Assembly: GCF_900106945.1 (NCBI RefSeq)
Contig: NZ_FNNE01000007.1
Span: 62,001 to 126,000 of the forward strand
DNA from: Marinobacter mobilis
Lineage (GTDB): Bacteria; Pseudomonadota; Gammaproteobacteria; Pseudomonadales; Oleiphilaceae
Direction: 5' to 3'
Length of the DNA: 64,000 nucleotides
Positions 1 through 9,222 of this stretch are shown piece after piece (the stretch's first letter is position 1; the number at the start of each line of letters is the position of its first letter). The notes under the pieces are model-generated. The model saw only the letters and a list, made by a program, of their open reading frames with translations, did not search any database and was not told the DNA's origin. The translations under genes were made by a program, and so were the position numbers.

Positions 1-859
1 CATTCAACAGCGCGTTCAGTACAATCGGGGCACCGCACATGTGGGTGACCTGATGCTCACGGATCAACCGCAGGATCCGTTCCGGGTCTACCCGACGCAA
101 GCAAACATGGGTACCTGCCAGGGCAGTCACCGCCCAGGGGTAACACCAGCCATTGCAATGGAACATAGGCAGGGTCCACAGGTACACCGGGTGCTGGCCC
201 ATGGACCAGACCGCCTGGTTGCCCATGGCGTTAAGGAAGGCGCCACGGTGGTGATAAACCACGCCTTTCGGATTGCCGGTAGTGCCAGAGGTGTAGTTGA
301 GGGAAATCGCATCCCATTCATCCGCCGGTAGCTGCCACTCGAAATCAGGGTCACCTTCCTGCAGGAACGCCTCGTAATCCAGATCGCTGACCGCGCTGCC
401 TTCGCCGTACTCCGGATCGTCCACATCAATCACCAGCGGCTGGTGTTCCAGGTGCTTGACGGCTTCCCGGACGACGTCACCAAACTCCCGGTCAGCGATG
501 ACTGCCTTGGCCTCGCCATGCTCGAGCATGAAGGCGATGGCCTCAGCGTCCAGACGCACGTTCAGGGTGTTGAGTACCGCTCCGATCATGGGTACACCAA
601 AGTGGCATTCCACCATCGCCGGAATGTTAGGCAACATGACCGCCACCGTGTCGCCTTTGCCGATGCCACGGCCTGCCAGCGCCGATCCCAGACGCCGGCA
701 ACGGTCGTAGGTTTCACTCCAGCTGTAACGGATCGCGCCGTGAATTACCGACGGATAGTCCGGGTATACGCTGGCGGTACGGGCAATGAAGTCCACCGGG
801 GACAGCACACTGTGGTTGGCATGGACCTGCTCGAGGCCGGTATCAAAAATCGCGGTCAT
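1..859 (-). CDS. AMP-forming acyl-CoA synthetase, N-terminal part (cut by window edge)
   Basis: The reading frame is open from the ATG at 859 to the left edge, giving the first 286 residues. It would activate a fatty or other carboxylic acid to acyl-AMP and then acyl-CoA. The adenylate-forming P-loop YTSGTTGNPKGV is visible at residues 189-200, followed by an MFHCNGW-type segment typical of medium/long-chain acyl-CoA ligases. The start has an AGGTGA ribosome site six bases upstream. It is divergent from a PAS histidine kinase/FixJ regulator pair across 158 bp, so the pair may control it. Substrate cannot be read from this fragment; the C-terminal domain lies outside the window. Confidence 0.9.
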   Translation of the reverse strand, partial: MTAIFDTGLEQVHANHSVLSPVDFIARTASVYPDYPSVIHGAIRYSWSETYDRCRRLGSALAGRGIGKGDTVAVMLPNIPAMVECHFGVPMIGAVLNTLNVRLDAEAIAFMLEHGEAKAVIADREFGDVVREAVKHLEHQPLVIDVDDPEYGEGSAVSDLDYEAFLQEGDPDFEWQLPADEWDAISLNYTSGTTGNPKGVVYHHRGAFLNAMGNQAVWSMGQHPVYLWTLPMFHCNGWCYPWAVTALAGTHVCLRRVDPERILRLIREHQVTHMCGAPIVLNALLN

Positions 860-946
860 GGGGGGTCACCTTTTTCGAACACTTTTGTTCTTGTGGTATT
901 TCCAGAGCACTTACGAATACAGCTATACTCCTTGAGGCCATCAATA

Positions 947-963
947 GTATTTACAAGAAATAC
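947..963. promoter_or_regulatory. Inverted repeat GTATTT-N5-AAATAC
   Basis: A perfect 6-bp inverted repeat with a 5-bp spacer in the AT-rich gap between the acyl-CoA synthetase and the histidine kinase. It is a candidate regulator-binding site or promoter element; no binding protein is known from the sequence. Confidence 0.3.
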
Positions 964-986
964 ATATAGCAATAAACCCATAGTAT

Positions 987-1004
987 TATAGTATATTTAC
1001 TATA
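987..1004. promoter_or_regulatory. Inverted repeat TATAGTA-N4-TACTATA
   Basis: A perfect 7-bp inverted repeat with a 4-bp spacer, ending 13 bp before the histidine kinase ATG. The sequence is almost pure A/T in an otherwise GC-rich window and probably overlaps the kinase promoter. It may be an operator for the FixJ-type regulator (autoregulation) or simply a -10 region. Confidence 0.35.
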
Positions 1005-1017
1005 TAGAGATTCGCTC

Positions 1018-2859
1018 ATGCCCCTGGTGCCCGAGACCACCGACCCACTGCTCTTGCCCAACGATCCGGAAGCCTGCCTGCTTGCCGACGCCAACGGCGC
1101 CATTCTGGCCTGCAACCAGACCGCTCAGCGCTGGCTGGAAGACGCCGGACTGAGCAGTCCGGAAGCCCTGTTGCCGGCTAACCAGCGCGCGCTGGTCCAG
1201 GCCTGCCAGAGCCAGGACCGGACCATCTCCGGCGTTGAGAGCAGAGTTGGCGAGCGTGCGATTTCGTGGACACTCATTCCCCGTACCCAGCCGCAGGGCG
1301 TGGTCATTCGCGGGCGGGATGCCAGCAGCACCCTGTCTGAACTGGCCGAGGCGACTCGTTCCAACCGGCTGTACCGGTTAATTATAGAGAACACCACCGA
1401 CCTCATTTCCCGCCACGCCCCTGACGGCCATTTCGTCGACGCCTCACCCGCCTCCTGGCGCCTTCTGGGCTACTGGCCGGAGGAGCTCCGCGGCAAGGGA
1501 CTGGACGAGGTGCTGGTTCCGGAAACCATGGAAAAGCAGCTCGAGCAGGCCCGCACCAGCCTGAGGGATTCCGGCTATGCCACCCTGACCCTGCAGCTTC
1601 GCCACCGGGATGGCCGCCTGCGCTGGTTTGAAATCGCCAGCCGGGCCATTCGTGAGACTTACACCGGAGCGGTTATCGAAGTAATCAGCGTATCCCGGGA
1701 CATTACCGCCCGGGTCGATTCGGAAGAGAACAACCGGCGCCTGGCCCAGGTGGTGGAAGCCAATACAGACCTGGTGTTGTTTGCCAGCCGCCATGGCGAG
1801 ATCAGCTATATGAACCCTGCCGCCAGACGGGCGTTGGGTATTGGCAACGCCAGCCCGTTGCCACCCGTTTCCGCGATCTTCGAGGGGGACGAATTTGCGC
1901 GACTGCTCTCCATCGGCCTGCCCCAGGCGGACCAACAGGGCGTCTGGGAAACCGAAACCCGGCTGCGGGCGCTGAGCCAGGACAACACCTTGCCCGTGTC
2001 CCTGGTACTGCTGTCGCACCAGGCCGCTCAGGGCACCACCTATTATTCACTGGTGGCCCGTGACATGACCGAACGGGAACTGCGGGAAAGTGAGCAGCGC
2101 CGCCACCAGGAAGAACTGGCCCATACCGCGCGCCTGGCCACCCTGGGGGAGCTCGCCTCGGGCATCGCCCATGAGATGAACCAGCCGCTGGCGACCATCG
2201 TCAACTACGCCAATGCCAGTAAACGCTATCTAGGCCAGCTCGATGAAAACCCGGACGCCATCACCCGGGTTCAGGACGGACTGCAACGGATTACCCAGCA
2301 CGCCGATCACGCCGCGGAAGTGATTAAGCGGCTACGGGCCTTCCTGCGCAAAGGCAAGAAACGCAGCGCCTGTGTTGCTCTCAACGACACCATCGATAGC
2401 GCCGTGCGGCTGTGCCAGTGGGAAGCGGCCAAACACCACATCAACATTGAGCTGACTCTGGCGGACTCCAACCCCACCCTCACCGCCGACCCGGTGCTGC
2501 TGCAACAGGTGCTGATCAACCTGATCCGCAACGCGATTGACGCCAATCGGGAGCGCCATCAGGATGCGCCCTCCCGGATCACCCTGACCACCCGCTGCTC
2601 CGGTTGCAATGAGGTACGGATTGAGGTGGAGGACCAAGGCCCCGGCCTGGACGACGAAGGCCTGCGGCAGATGTTCACGCCATTTTTTACCCGCAAATCC
2701 GAGGGGCTGGGGCTGGGGCTCTCCATGAGCCGCTCAATTGTCGAAAGCTTCGGCGGATATCTTGATGCCGAACGCAGCCCCGCAGGTGGGCTGCGGCTGA
2801 TATGCCGGTTCCCATCCAAAGGCGCCCTCGGCGCCGCCAACGCGACTCACAACCTGTAA
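1018..2859 (+). CDS. Soluble multi-PAS sensor histidine kinase
   Basis: The 613-residue protein has no membrane segment, so it senses a cytoplasmic signal. Three PAS-like modules are visible at about residues 12-105, 116-238 (with a clear PAC tail) and 239-355. A HisKA dimerisation domain follows, with the phosphoacceptor His385 in GIAHEMNQP, then a HATPase domain with N-box Asn505 (LIRNAIDA), a DQGPGLD G1 box and a GLGLGLSMSR G2 box. This is the FixL/DctB-like kinase class. The regulator gene follows nine bases downstream, so the two form a two-component operon. The divergent acyl-CoA synthetase is a plausible target, by inference. Confidence 0.93.
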   Translation: MPLVPETTDPLLLPNDPEACLLADANGAILACNQTAQRWLEDAGLSSPEALLPANQRALVQACQSQDRTISGVESRVGERAISWTLIPRTQPQGVVIRGRDASSTLSELAEATRSNRLYRLIIENTTDLISRHAPDGHFVDASPASWRLLGYWPEELRGKGLDEVLVPETMEKQLEQARTSLRDSGYATLTLQLRHRDGRLRWFEIASRAIRETYTGAVIEVISVSRDITARVDSEENNRRLAQVVEANTDLVLFASRHGEISYMNPAARRALGIGNASPLPPVSAIFEGDEFARLLSIGLPQADQQGVWETETRLRALSQDNTLPVSLVLLSHQAAQGTTYYSLVARDMTERELRESEQRRHQEELAHTARLATLGELASGIAHEMNQPLATIVNYANASKRYLGQLDENPDAITRVQDGLQRITQHADHAAEVIKRLRAFLRKGKKRSACVALNDTIDSAVRLCQWEAAKHHINIELTLADSNPTLTADPVLLQQVLINLIRNAIDANRERHQDAPSRITLTTRCSGCNEVRIEVEDQGPGLDDEGLRQMFTPFFTRKSEGLGLGLSMSRSIVESFGGYLDAERSPAGGLRLICRFPSKGALGAANATHNL

Positions 2860-2868
2860 GAGAATGCC

Positions 2869-3522
2869 ATGACCAAAGCGGACGAAGCGATTGTCTATGT
2901 TGTCGATGATGATACCGGCATGCTGGACTCCACCCAGTGGCTGCTGGAATCGGTGGGCCTGCGCGTAAAAGGCTACGCGGATGGCCGCCAGTTCCTCGAT
3001 GCCATCCCCGAGTCGGCCACCGGTTGTGTCGTTCTGGACGTGCGCATGCCTGGCCTGGGCGGGCTGAATGTGCAGGAGGAATTGCAGAAGCGGCAACTGG
3101 GTCTGCCGGTGATCTTTGTTTCCGGCCATGCCGATGTGCCGATTGCGGTCAGGGCATTCAAGTCCGGCGCCTTCGACTTTATCGAAAAACCGTTCAATGA
3201 ACAGCTACTGCTGGACAGCATCCAGCAGGCCCTGCAAGACAGCCGCCGCCCGGCCACCACCGGCAGCCGTTCACCGGACGCCGAAGCCCGGATCGCCACC
3301 CTGACGCCGCGGGAGCGGGATGTGTTCCTGCCACTGGCACAGGGTTACGCCAGCCGCGAAATCGCCGAACAGCTCGGGGTGAGCGTGAAGACCATCGATC
3401 TGTACCGCTCCCGGGTGATGAAACGCCTGGGGGTCGACCGCCTTCCCGATGTTACCGGGCTGGCCATCGCCGCCGGCCTGCTCGACCCGCTGGACCTGCG
3501 GGCCGGCCAGGCATCCACCTGA
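2869..3522 (+). CDS. FixJ-family response regulator (receiver + LuxR HTH)
   Basis: The 217-residue protein starts with a receiver domain: acidic pocket Asp13-Asp15, phosphoacceptor Asp57 in VLDVRMPG, and the conserved lysine in IEKPF. A LuxR-type helix-turn-helix occupies about residues 150-210 (LTPRERDVFLPLAQG, then SVKTIDLYRSRVMKRL). It should be phosphorylated by the kinase encoded just upstream and then act as a DNA-binding activator. The start has an AGAATGCC-type leader with GAG spaced normally. Target genes are not visible from sequence, but the divergent acyl-CoA synthetase is the obvious candidate. Confidence 0.94.
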   Translation: MTKADEAIVYVVDDDTGMLDSTQWLLESVGLRVKGYADGRQFLDAIPESATGCVVLDVRMPGLGGLNVQEELQKRQLGLPVIFVSGHADVPIAVRAFKSGAFDFIEKPFNEQLLLDSIQQALQDSRRPATTGSRSPDAEARIATLTPRERDVFLPLAQGYASREIAEQLGVSVKTIDLYRSRVMKRLGVDRLPDVTGLAIAAGLLDPLDLRAGQAST

Positions 3523-3525
3523 ACC

Positions 3526-4956
3526 TCACCCGGCGGAGGACGACTCCGCCACCACTTGGCTGGCAATGGCCCCGAGACGATGGATTGCGGTCTCGATGCG
3601 CTCGTTCCAGGGGTTGGCACAGTTCAGTCGCAGGCAGTTTTCGTACTTATCGGCAATGGTCGAAAACATCCGCCCCGGTGCCACGTTGATACCTTCTTCC
3701 CGGGCCAGCTGATACACCCGGGTGCCCGATGCATTGCCCGGCAGCTGTACCCACAGCACAAAGCCACCCTGGGGTTTGCTGACTGCGGTACCCTCTGGGA
3801 ACGAGCGCCCCACCGCAGCCCGCATCCGCTCCGTGGCGTCCCGGTACAGTGGCCGCGCTGTACGCAGATAACGGTCGTAGCCGCCCTGTTCGAGAAAGCG
3901 CGCCACCGCCAGTTGTGGCAGGCTGGCCGTGGCCAGGTTGCTGAAGTATTTCTGCTGACGGGCCTCGGTCCGGTAGCGGCCCGGCACCATCCAGCCCAAC
4001 CGCAGCCCCGGTGAAAGCGTCTTGGAGAACGAGCTGCAATAAATCACATTGCCGGTGCGGTCAAACGTCTTGGCCGGTCTGGGCCGTTCACCATCGTGGT
4101 AAAGATCACCATAGATGTCATCTTCAATCAGCGGCACCCCGGCGGCGTCGAGCCGCTCGACCAGCAGGCGCTTGCCCTCATCGCTGGGGCGGGCGCCGAG
4201 TGGATTACTGTGGTTGCTCACCACCACGCAGGCCTTGACCGGCCACTGTTCCAGAGCCAGCTCCAGCCCTTCCAGGCTGATGCCGTCGGTGGGATGGGAA
4301 GGAATCTCAATCACTCTCAGGCCCACTACGTCCAGCGCCTGCAGAATCCCCGGAAACGAGGGCGACTCCACTGCCACAATATCGCCGGGTTCAGTGACCG
4401 CCCGCAGCGCCAGCATGATGGCTTCCTGGGCACCATTAGTTGCCACAATGTCGTCCGGCGACACCATGCAGCCGAGACTGGTCATGCGCTGGGCAATCTG
4501 ACGCCGGAACGCCGATTTGCCGGGAAACGCATAGTCCAGTGTGTCGAGACCGTGCCGGGCCGCCCAGAGCAAGGCCTGCTGCATCTGCCGCACCGGCAGG
4601 AAATCGGGATGAGGAATCGCCGCCGACAACGGCACCATGCGATTGCCTTCGTCATTACAGAGCTCCAGCGCCATTTCCCGGGCACTGACCACCGCCACCG
4701 GCTCGGCACTGGCCACATGCATCGAGGGTTCCGGCATGTCCAGCCTCGGCAAGCGGACAAAGTAGCCACTGCGCTCCCGCGCCTGCAGATAGCCACGCCC
4801 TTCGAGGGTCTGGTGGGCCTGCAGAATGGTCGACACGCTGACCCCGAACTGCTTGCTCAGCACCCGCACGCCGGGCAACCGCTCGCCTTCACGGTAGACC
4901 CCTTCGAGAATCAGGGTCTGTAACTGGTCTGCAACGCGATTGTAGAGAATACCCAT
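3526..4956 (-). CDS. MocR-type GntR regulator with aminotransferase-like domain
   Basis: The 476-residue protein joins an N-terminal GntR winged helix (about residues 1-70, start MGILYNRVADQ) to a fold-type I aminotransferase domain (about 110-465). The PLP lysine lies in SSFSKTLSPGLRLGW. In this family the aminotransferase domain usually binds PLP as a ligand rather than catalysing a metabolic step. I chose the ATG at 4956, which has GGAGAG just upstream and begins exactly at the winged helix; a longer in-frame start at 5064 would add 36 non-homologous residues. The gene is divergent from a small protein and a PhzF-family gene, which are the likely targets. It ends four bases from the FixJ-type gene, convergently. 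Confidence 0.93.
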   Translation of the reverse strand: MGILYNRVADQLQTLILEGVYREGERLPGVRVLSKQFGVSVSTILQAHQTLEGRGYLQARERSGYFVRLPRLDMPEPSMHVASAEPVAVVSAREMALELCNDEGNRMVPLSAAIPHPDFLPVRQMQQALLWAARHGLDTLDYAFPGKSAFRRQIAQRMTSLGCMVSPDDIVATNGAQEAIMLALRAVTEPGDIVAVESPSFPGILQALDVVGLRVIEIPSHPTDGISLEGLELALEQWPVKACVVVSNHSNPLGARPSDEGKRLLVERLDAAGVPLIEDDIYGDLYHDGERPRPAKTFDRTGNVIYCSSFSKTLSPGLRLGWMVPGRYRTEARQQKYFSNLATASLPQLAVARFLEQGGYDRYLRTARPLYRDATERMRAAVGRSFPEGTAVSKPQGGFVLWVQLPGNASGTRVYQLAREEGINVAPGRMFSTIADKYENCLRLNCANPWNERIETAIHRLGAIASQVVAESSSAG

Positions 4957-5169
4957 GAGTCTCTCCTTTGGGTGAGACGATCCGTGTTGGTAGGACCATC
5001 CTGCCAGAGATGCGTTTGACGGGAGCAGTACAGATACCCGTAAAACCTTGCAGTACAGACCCATCGATTCAGAAACTGTACCGGTTCAAATAAGGATAAC
5101 TGATTCTGTTACGCTGGGGCCAAACGCAGTCACAATAATCGGGCAATCCACGGAAAAGGAGCTCGACCG

Positions 5170-5487
5170 ATGACCAGCTTTGAACCCAGACTATCGCCCC
5201 CTGATCTGCCAGCGCCCAGCGCAGACCGCAAAGATGTTTTGGGCGTCAGCCGCGGTGCCTTGTCAGGTGCCGCGTTCGCTGCTGCCAATGGCTGCGTTGA
5301 GCAAGACCTGCAACAGCTCCATACTCTGGGGTTCCAGGTTAGCCAACCCGGCCCGCGGCACTGGGTACTGACGCCATCGGGAGCGCCAACCGTGATTCAC
5401 CTGTATGGCGCAACTGAGTTGGCCCGGTTCGTTGAAACCAGGGCACAGCAGTACACGACGCTGTATTCAGCCAGACACTCAGTCTGA
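5170..5487 (+). CDS. Small protein of unknown function, between mocR-type gene and phzF-like gene
   Basis: The 105-residue protein is preceded by a strong AAGGAG ribosome site nine bases before the ATG, which supports a real gene. It has no membrane segment or signal peptide and no catalytic motif I recognise. The N-terminal 20 residues are proline-rich and probably disordered; the rest looks like a small alpha/beta domain. It lies 29 bases before the PhzF-family gene in the same direction and opposite the MocR-type regulator, so it is probably co-transcribed with the PhzF-family gene and under MocR control. No function is proposed. Confidence 0.7.
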   Translation: MTSFEPRLSPPDLPAPSADRKDVLGVSRGALSGAAFAAANGCVEQDLQQLHTLGFQVSQPGPRHWVLTPSGAPTVIHLYGATELARFVETRAQQYTTLYSARHSV

Positions 5488-5516
5488 CACGAGCACTCAT
5501 ACAACGCGGAGACATC

Positions 5517-6326
5517 ATGGCTACCTTTCCAATCTATCAGGTCGACGCCTTCAGCAGCCGGCCCTTCGGCGGTAACCCCGCCGCTGTCATGCCTCTTGAA
5601 CAGTGGCTGCCCGACGAGCGGTTACAGAACATCGCGTTGGAAAACCACCTGTCCGAGACGGCGTTCATCGTTGCGGAACGGGCAGGCAGCAGCGCCGATT
5701 TCCATATCCGCTGGTTTACCCCCGGGGCCGAAGTTCCCCTGTGCGGCCACGCCACCCTCGCCTCCGCCTGGGTGCTGTTCAACCGGCTGGGATTTGATGC
5801 AGATACCGTGACCTTCCGCTCCCAGAGCGGCTCCCTGGGTGTCACTCGCCGGGATGATGGCTGGCTGGAACTGGATTTCCCCAATCTAAGCTATGAGCCA
5901 ACACCAACACCGCCACTGTTGCGTGACGCCCTGGAAGGTTGCGGGGACAGCGTCTTTTTTGTCCCCAACGACACCAACTACCTGGTGGTCCTGGACGACG
6001 AAGCCGCGGTGCGCAACGCCAGCCCGGATATGACCCTGCTCAGGCAGCTCGGCAATCAGGGCGTGATGATCACCGCCCCGGGGGAAAGCTGCGATTTTGT
6101 CAGCCGCTACTTCGCACCAGGGGTCGGTATCGACGAAGATCCGGTCACCGGCTCCATCCACAGTGTACTGGTACCCTACTGGGCTGAGCGTCTGGACAAA
6201 ACCCGGCTGTCGGCACAGCAACTGTCGGCGCGGGGCGGTGTCCTGAACTGTGAACTTGTGGGCGACCGGGTGCGCATTGCCGGCCAGGCGGCGTTTTACA
6301 TGGAAGGCACCGTACACCTCGATTGA
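5517..6326 (+). CDS. PhzF-family isomerase/epimerase-like protein
   Basis: The 269-residue protein has the two-lobed PhzF fold signatures: YQVDAFSSRPFGGNPAAV at the N-terminus, the catalytic glutamate in NHLSETAF, CGHATLASAW in the first lobe, and EDPVTGSIHS in the second. The family includes the phenazine enzyme PhzF and diaminopimelate-epimerase-like proteins, but no other phenazine genes are present, so a phenazine role is unlikely. A GGAG site precedes the ATG. The neighbouring MocR-type regulator suggests a PLP- or amino-acid-linked signal controls it. The substrate is unknown. Confidence 0.92.
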   Translation: MATFPIYQVDAFSSRPFGGNPAAVMPLEQWLPDERLQNIALENHLSETAFIVAERAGSSADFHIRWFTPGAEVPLCGHATLASAWVLFNRLGFDADTVTFRSQSGSLGVTRRDDGWLELDFPNLSYEPTPTPPLLRDALEGCGDSVFFVPNDTNYLVVLDDEAAVRNASPDMTLLRQLGNQGVMITAPGESCDFVSRYFAPGVGIDEDPVTGSIHSVLVPYWAERLDKTRLSAQQLSARGGVLNCELVGDRVRIAGQAAFYMEGTVHLD

Positions 6327-6369
6327 GGCTGGTATACTGCCCGCCGGATCACACAAGCGGCGGGCAGGC

Positions 6370-7563
6370 ATGACGGCAATCTCCAGTAACCACTACGACG
6401 TAATCATTATCGGTGCCGGTGCCGCCGGGCTGATGTGCGCTGCCACCGCGGGCTACCGGGGCCGCAAGGTGCTGGTGCTGGATCATGCCAACAAGCCCGG
6501 CAAGAAAATCCTGATGTCCGGTGGTGGCCGCTGCAACTTCACCAACCTCAACAGCACCCCGGCCAATTTCCTGTCGGACAACCCCCACTTCTGCATTTCC
6601 GCCCTGAAACGCTATACCCCGCACCACTTTCTGGAGCTGGTGGAACGTCATGGTGTGGAGCATGTGGAAAAAGCGGCGGGCCAGCTGTTCTGTGCCGACA
6701 GCAGCAAGGACATCCTTCAGATTCTGCTCACCGAATGCGACTGGTCCGGTGCCGAAATCCGCATGGAAACCGAGATCCGCGGGATCAGCGAGGCCAACAA
6801 CGGTTACCGTTTAACCACCAGTGTCGGGACGTTTGCCTGCGAATCCCTCGTGGTCGCCTGTGGCGGTCTGTCCATTCCCACCATGGGCGCCACGGGCTTT
6901 GGCTACGACATCGCCCGCCAGTTCGGGCTGAAGGTCCTGCCCACGCGCGCGGGCCTGGTACCCTTCACCTTGCAGCCCGCCCTCAAAGAGCAACTGGCCC
7001 CCCTGTCCGGCGTCAGCTGCCCGGTGGAAGTGAGCTGTAACGGCATGAGCTTCCGTGAGCCGATGCTGGTCACCCACCGGGGGCTCAGCGGCCCGGCCAT
7101 GCTGCAGATTTCCAGCTTCTGGCAGCCAGGTGACGAGCTTTCGATCGACCTCTTGCCTGGCGAATCCGCCAGCGAAAACTTGCAAACACTGCGCAAGGAT
7201 GCTCCACAAAGCACTGTCGCCAAATACCTCAACCAGCACCTGCCCAAACGCTTTGCCCAGGCCCTCAACGACCTGAACCACTGGCAGGGGCCCCTGCAGG
7301 GCTACAAAAACACTGATATCGAGCAGGTCGCAGACGCCCTCAACCGCTGGCACATCAAGCCCTCCGGCACCGAGGGCTACCGCACCGCCGAAGTCACCCT
7401 TGGCGGCGTCGACACCCACCAACTGTCGTCCAAAACCATGGCCGTCAACGACCGCTCCAACCTGTATTTCATCGGTGAAGTGGTGGACGTCACCGGCCAT
7501 CTCGGCGGGCACAACTTCCAATGGGCGTGGGCGTCGGGGGTGGCAGCGGGGAGTGACGCGTGA
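6370..7563 (+). CDS. HI0933-family (YhiN-like) FAD-binding flavoprotein
   Basis: The 397-residue protein opens with a dinucleotide-binding GAGAAGLMCA motif at about residue 14 and has the family hallmark KKILMSGGGRCNFTN. The C-terminal FAD motif GEVVDVTGHLGGHNFQ closes it. The family is widespread and described as a BaiN/RdsA-like NAD(P)/FAD-dependent oxidoreductase, but the physiological reaction is unsettled. I placed the start at 6370, where the FAD motif begins normally; an upstream in-frame start at 6250 would overlap phzF by 77 bases. It follows phzF by 43 bases and may share its transcript. Confidence 0.92.
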   Translation: MTAISSNHYDVIIIGAGAAGLMCAATAGYRGRKVLVLDHANKPGKKILMSGGGRCNFTNLNSTPANFLSDNPHFCISALKRYTPHHFLELVERHGVEHVEKAAGQLFCADSSKDILQILLTECDWSGAEIRMETEIRGISEANNGYRLTTSVGTFACESLVVACGGLSIPTMGATGFGYDIARQFGLKVLPTRAGLVPFTLQPALKEQLAPLSGVSCPVEVSCNGMSFREPMLVTHRGLSGPAMLQISSFWQPGDELSIDLLPGESASENLQTLRKDAPQSTVAKYLNQHLPKRFAQALNDLNHWQGPLQGYKNTDIEQVADALNRWHIKPSGTEGYRTAEVTLGGVDTHQLSSKTMAVNDRSNLYFIGEVVDVTGHLGGHNFQWAWASGVAAGSDA

Positions 7564-7661
7564 ATACCTCATTGCCATGCCCGCAAGTCTTTGCCTATGC
7601 TAGAAAAAAGCAGCTCTGTCACTAGAGCCACGATCCGTCCCGGATACTGACAGGAATACCC

Positions 7662-8945
7662 ATGGATGAAGTCGCCAACCAGTTCGTTGTCCAACACAGC
7701 ACAACCCTGAAGCTTGCCGTGGCGTTGCTGCTGGGTGCCCTGATCGGGTTGCAGCGGGGCTGGTCGGCACGGGAACGCAAGTCTGGTGAGCGGATCGCCG
7801 GTATTCGCACTTACGCTCTGGCGGGGTTGCTGGGCGGGATCGCGGCGCTGCTGGAGGAAACCCTGACGATCTGGGCTTTTCCCGTCATTCTTCTCAGCCT
7901 GGTCGCGGTTACGCTGGTGTCCTACCACCAGCATCTGAAGGATTCCCACGACTTAAGCATCACAGGCATCCTGGGGCTGATCCTTACTTTCTGCTTCGGT
8001 GCCGTAGCGGTGGCCGTCGATCCGGTACCGGCTGCGGCGGCGGCCGTGGTAACCGCGATCATTCTGGACAACAAGAACGAGATCCATGGCTGGGTGCAGA
8101 AACTGCAGGCTCGGGAGCTGGATGCCGGCCTGAAGTTGTTGCTGATTTCGGTGGTCATGCTGCCGCTGCTGCCAAACACCAATATGGGGCCGGGAGGCGT
8201 TCTCAACCCCTATGAGATCTGGTGGATGGTGGTGCTGATCGCCATGGTGTCGTTTGTCGGCTATTCCGCCATGCGGGTCGCCGGCACCGAGAAGGGCATT
8301 ATGTTCACCAGCCTGTTCGCCGGGCTGTCGTCCTCAACCGCCCTGACCCTGCACTTTTCCCGGCTGTCTCGGGAGGCCCCGGGCCTCAGCCCCCAGCTGG
8401 CATCCGGCATCCTGATCGCGTGCGGCACTATGTTCCCGCGCATCCTGGTGTTCTGCGCCCTGATCAACCGCGCGTTACTGCCCGAATTGATGTGGCCGGT
8501 GGTGACCATGACCCTGGTACTCTATCTCCCTGCCCTGGCCATCTGGTACATGAACCGGGACAGCCTGGCGGTGGAACAGCCCCAACTGAACCAGAACCCT
8601 CTTGAACTCAATGCCGCGCTGGTCTTTGGTGTACTGCTGACGGCCATCCTGTTCTTTGGTGAGCTGCTGAAGACCTGGCTCGGCGACCTTGGCATCTACG
8701 CCCTCGCGGCCACCTCAGGCATTGCCGATGTTGATGCCATCACCCTGTCCCTGACCCGGATGTCGAACGGCTCCATTGACATGGAAACCGCCGTTCTGGG
8801 TATTGTCATCGCCGCCACGGTGAACAACATGATGAAAAGCATCTTCGCGGCGACAATCGGCACCAGAGGCCTGGGATGGCGGGTTGCGGTACCGATGGTC
8901 CTGTCCTCCCTCGCCGGCCTTGCGGTGTTCTGGCTACTGGCCTGA
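7662..8945 (+). CDS. MgtC/SapB-DUF4010 family integral membrane protein
   Basis: The 427-residue protein is almost entirely hydrophobic, with about 11-12 predicted membrane helices. The N-terminal part (about residues 15-150) carries the MgtC/SapB-like signature LLGALIGLQRGW and GIRTYALAGLLGG. The remainder corresponds to DUF4010. These proteins sit in the inner membrane; MgtC relatives relate to magnesium or phosphate homeostasis in some pathogens, but the function of the DUF4010 form is not established. A GACAGGAAT site precedes the ATG. It appears to be a single-gene unit. Confidence 0.88.
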   Translation: MDEVANQFVVQHSTTLKLAVALLLGALIGLQRGWSARERKSGERIAGIRTYALAGLLGGIAALLEETLTIWAFPVILLSLVAVTLVSYHQHLKDSHDLSITGILGLILTFCFGAVAVAVDPVPAAAAAVVTAIILDNKNEIHGWVQKLQARELDAGLKLLLISVVMLPLLPNTNMGPGGVLNPYEIWWMVVLIAMVSFVGYSAMRVAGTEKGIMFTSLFAGLSSSTALTLHFSRLSREAPGLSPQLASGILIACGTMFPRILVFCALINRALLPELMWPVVTMTLVLYLPALAIWYMNRDSLAVEQPQLNQNPLELNAALVFGVLLTAILFFGELLKTWLGDLGIYALAATSGIADVDAITLSLTRMSNGSIDMETAVLGIVIAATVNNMMKSIFAATIGTRGLGWRVAVPMVLSSLAGLAVFWLLA

Positions 8946-9222
8946 CACACCGTCGGGAACTGCACCGATCAGCCTCTTGTTGTCTCACCTCATTATTGTA
9001 TTCCTGACAAAATAACGATCAGTTCACGAACAGGCGACATGCAGCTGCAATGGGCACAAGAACCGTGACGCTGATCATCTTTTGGCTTACAGGAAGTTAA
9101 TACGATGCAAAATCGTACAACCCGATTTTGTTCCAGCCCTAAAAACAAAAAGCAAACTAAAGCGTCATAACAAGAAGAGCCAAAGCTCCATTCAATAACG
9201 GATAAAACAAAAGGGACATGTA

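Noticed and set aside
5517-6326. Phenazine biosynthesis cluster
   Set aside because: Only a PhzF-family protein is present; no PhzA-E or PhzG homologues surround it.
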